Shown: positions 63,065-64,000 of the stretch, in pieces
Position numbering within the stretch: position 1 is the stretch's first letter
How the letters are laid out: every line of letters begins with the position of its first letter
Assembly: GCF_003060825.1 (NCBI RefSeq)
Contig: NZ_CP028922.1
Span: 2,148,501-2,212,500 of the forward strand
Reading direction: 5' to 3'
Source: Paenibacillus sp. CAA11
GTDB taxonomy: Bacteria; Bacillota; Bacilli; Paenibacillales; Paenibacillaceae
Length of the DNA stretch: 64,000 bases
Translations under genes and position numbers: made by a program
Notes under the pieces: generated by a model
Database searches by the model: none
What the model was told of the DNA's origin: nothing
What the model saw: the letters and a program-made list of their open reading frames with translations, nothing else

Positions 63065-63466
63065 ATGTTAACAACCATTGATAAGATTGCTTGGGTCTAT
63101 ACAGAGGATGGACGAATCCTCTGTGCTCGTTCCAAAGGGAAGGATACTTATTACATACCAGGCGGCAAACGTGAACCCGGAGAATCCGACGCAGAAGCTT
63201 TGCTGCGAGAGGTTAGAGAGGAGCTATCCGTAGCGCTGAAGCCGGATACCATCTCACTATATGGGATATTTGAAGCAGAGGCCCACGGCAAGACCGAGGG
63301 GGTTCAGGTAAAGATGACCTGTTACTGTGCAGAATTTGAAGGCAGTCTCTCTCCAGCGGCAGAGATTGAAGAAATATGCTGGCTGAATTATCGGGACCGT
63401 GACCGGGTATCTGCTGTAAGTCAATTAATCTTTGATCAATTGCACAAGCAAGACAGATTAATTTAA
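63065..63466 (+). CDS. Nudix hydrolase
   Basis: 133 residues. The Nudix box is complete: G-x5-E-x7-R-E-x-x-E-E near residues 34-56 (GGKREPGES ... LREVREEL). It should cleave a nucleoside diphosphate linked to another group, substrate unknown. ATG 63065 follows TTTGGAGGG. It is separated by 61 bases from the DUF606 gene. Confidence 0.93.
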   Translation: MLTTIDKIAWVYTEDGRILCARSKGKDTYYIPGGKREPGESDAEALLREVREELSVALKPDTISLYGIFEAEAHGKTEGVQVKMTCYCAEFEGSLSPAAEIEEICWLNYRDRDRVSAVSQLIFDQLHKQDRLI

Positions 63467-63511
63467 AATTACATTTAACCAAGAGTCGTATATGGAGGCA
63501 GCAGAGTCATT

Positions 63512-63985
63512 ATGATGATTAGACCCATACAGTTGCAAGATAACAAGGCTATTGAACAAGTTATAAGAACCTGCTTGATGGAGTTTGGCGGGAACCGAGA
63601 AGGGCTCGCTTGGGCAGATCCAAGCATGAAGGATCTCTATAGTTATTATAATAACGGAGCTGGAAAGGCTTATTGGGTTGCGATCGACCACGGTGAAATT
63701 GTTGGTGGCTGCGGAATAGCACCTTTTACAGAACTGAGCGATATTTGCGAACTTCAGAAGATGTACCTGATTAAGGAGGCGAGAGGCACCGGGATTGCAA
63801 CCCAGCTGCTCAGCACTGCGCTTGATTTCGCCAGACAACATTATAGTGAATGCTATTTAGAGACGCTTCAGAACATGCATGCGGCTAACCGGTTTTACCA
63901 AAAAAACGATTTTCTTCCTCTGGATAAGCCGCTTCAAGGGTCAGAGCATTTTGCTTGTGATGCTTGGTACATTAGAAAGCTGTAA
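63512..63985 (+). CDS. GNAT-family N-acetyltransferase
   Basis: 157 residues. The acetyl-CoA-binding loop is seen in KEARGTGIATQLL near residues 90-102 (R/Q-x-x-G-x-G/A), with the typical preceding strand LQKMYL and the later AANRFYQKNDF. The acceptor is unknown. ATG 63512 or 63515; GGAGG is 14-17 bases away, so the second is slightly worse and the first is kept. Complete within the window. Confidence 0.92.
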   Translation: MMIRPIQLQDNKAIEQVIRTCLMEFGGNREGLAWADPSMKDLYSYYNNGAGKAYWVAIDHGEIVGGCGIAPFTELSDICELQKMYLIKEARGTGIATQLLSTALDFARQHYSECYLETLQNMHAANRFYQKNDFLPLDKPLQGSEHFACDAWYIRKL

Positions 63986-64000
63986 TCCTCTAAATGGAGG

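Noticed and set aside
1..64000. CRISPR array, IS transposase, prophage, tRNA or rRNA
   Set aside because: No regularly spaced direct repeats, transposase, integrase or phage structural gene, and no tRNA or rRNA motif seen on either strand.

Overview
The window reads as chromosomal DNA of a Paenibacillus-like, endospore-forming Firmicute. Grounds are strong AAGGAGG-type ribosome sites with frequent GTG/TTG starts, two T-box leaders, a YheC/YheD spore-coat ATP-grasp gene, Bce-type resistance genes, a GH9-GH48 free cellulase pair with CBM3 modules, and trehalose PTS genes. I see no tRNA, rRNA, CRISPR array, IS transposase or prophage. The species is inferred from gene style, not proven.

Layout. 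1-2566: an incomplete membrane protein, an AraC-type remnant and a lipoprotein. 2576-4318: T-box (specifier GGC) and glycyl-tRNA synthetase. 4328-7473: mannose-1-phosphate guanylyltransferase, a DUF6492 protein and a YheC/YheD ATP-grasp, probably a surface or spore polysaccharide group. 7542-12964: K+ transporter subunit, flavin monooxygenase-like enzyme, DUF4097 lipoprotein and a Cache-GGDEF diguanylate cyclase. 13446-19221: GH9 and GH48 cellulases. 19262-21069: T-box (specifier GAC), an Asp-rich mini-ORF and an archaeal-type AspRS. 21222-29497: YitT, DUF421, a frameshifted serine hydrolase, an NSS transporter, a FapR-boxed acyl-CoA synthetase, YbaK and a small gene behind a LexA-boxed promoter. 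29576-33409: trehalose operon. 33507-38495: MEDS-type histidine kinase, an SDR remnant with a MmyB-like regulator, and an extra FabF. 38752-48483: c-di-GMP-I riboswitch, secreted transglutaminase-like protein, LPXTG adhesin, class D sortase, and a large two-component pair. 48704-57757: Nif3-like protein, BceRS, two ABC transporters in one overlapping operon, and a DHA2 efflux pump with its MarR regulator. 57840-63985: CBS protein, dihydroxyacetone kinase, pentapeptide-repeat protein, two DUF606 transporters flanking a Crp/Fnr regulator, a Nudix hydrolase and a GNAT.

How things connect. c-di-GMP is a likely thread: a diguanylate cyclase with a degenerate inhibitory site lies beside the cellulases, and a c-di-GMP-I riboswitch heads the surface-protein region about 26 kb away. 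Aminoacylation genes are under tRNA-sensing leaders. Sugar use (cellulose, trehalose, dihydroxyacetone) and envelope defence (Bce, DHA2) dominate the rest.

The most unusual items are a roughly 95-bp inverted-repeat element present in three full copies and one half copy whose arms covary; the AspRS leader that joins a GAC T-box to an ORF with 7 Asp codons out of 20; and a LexA-boxed promoter in front of an unrecognised 64-residue basic protein. Several genes are decayed (AraC, UPF0303, serine hydrolase, SDR). Many starts were moved inward or to TTG/GTG because of ribosome-site position.
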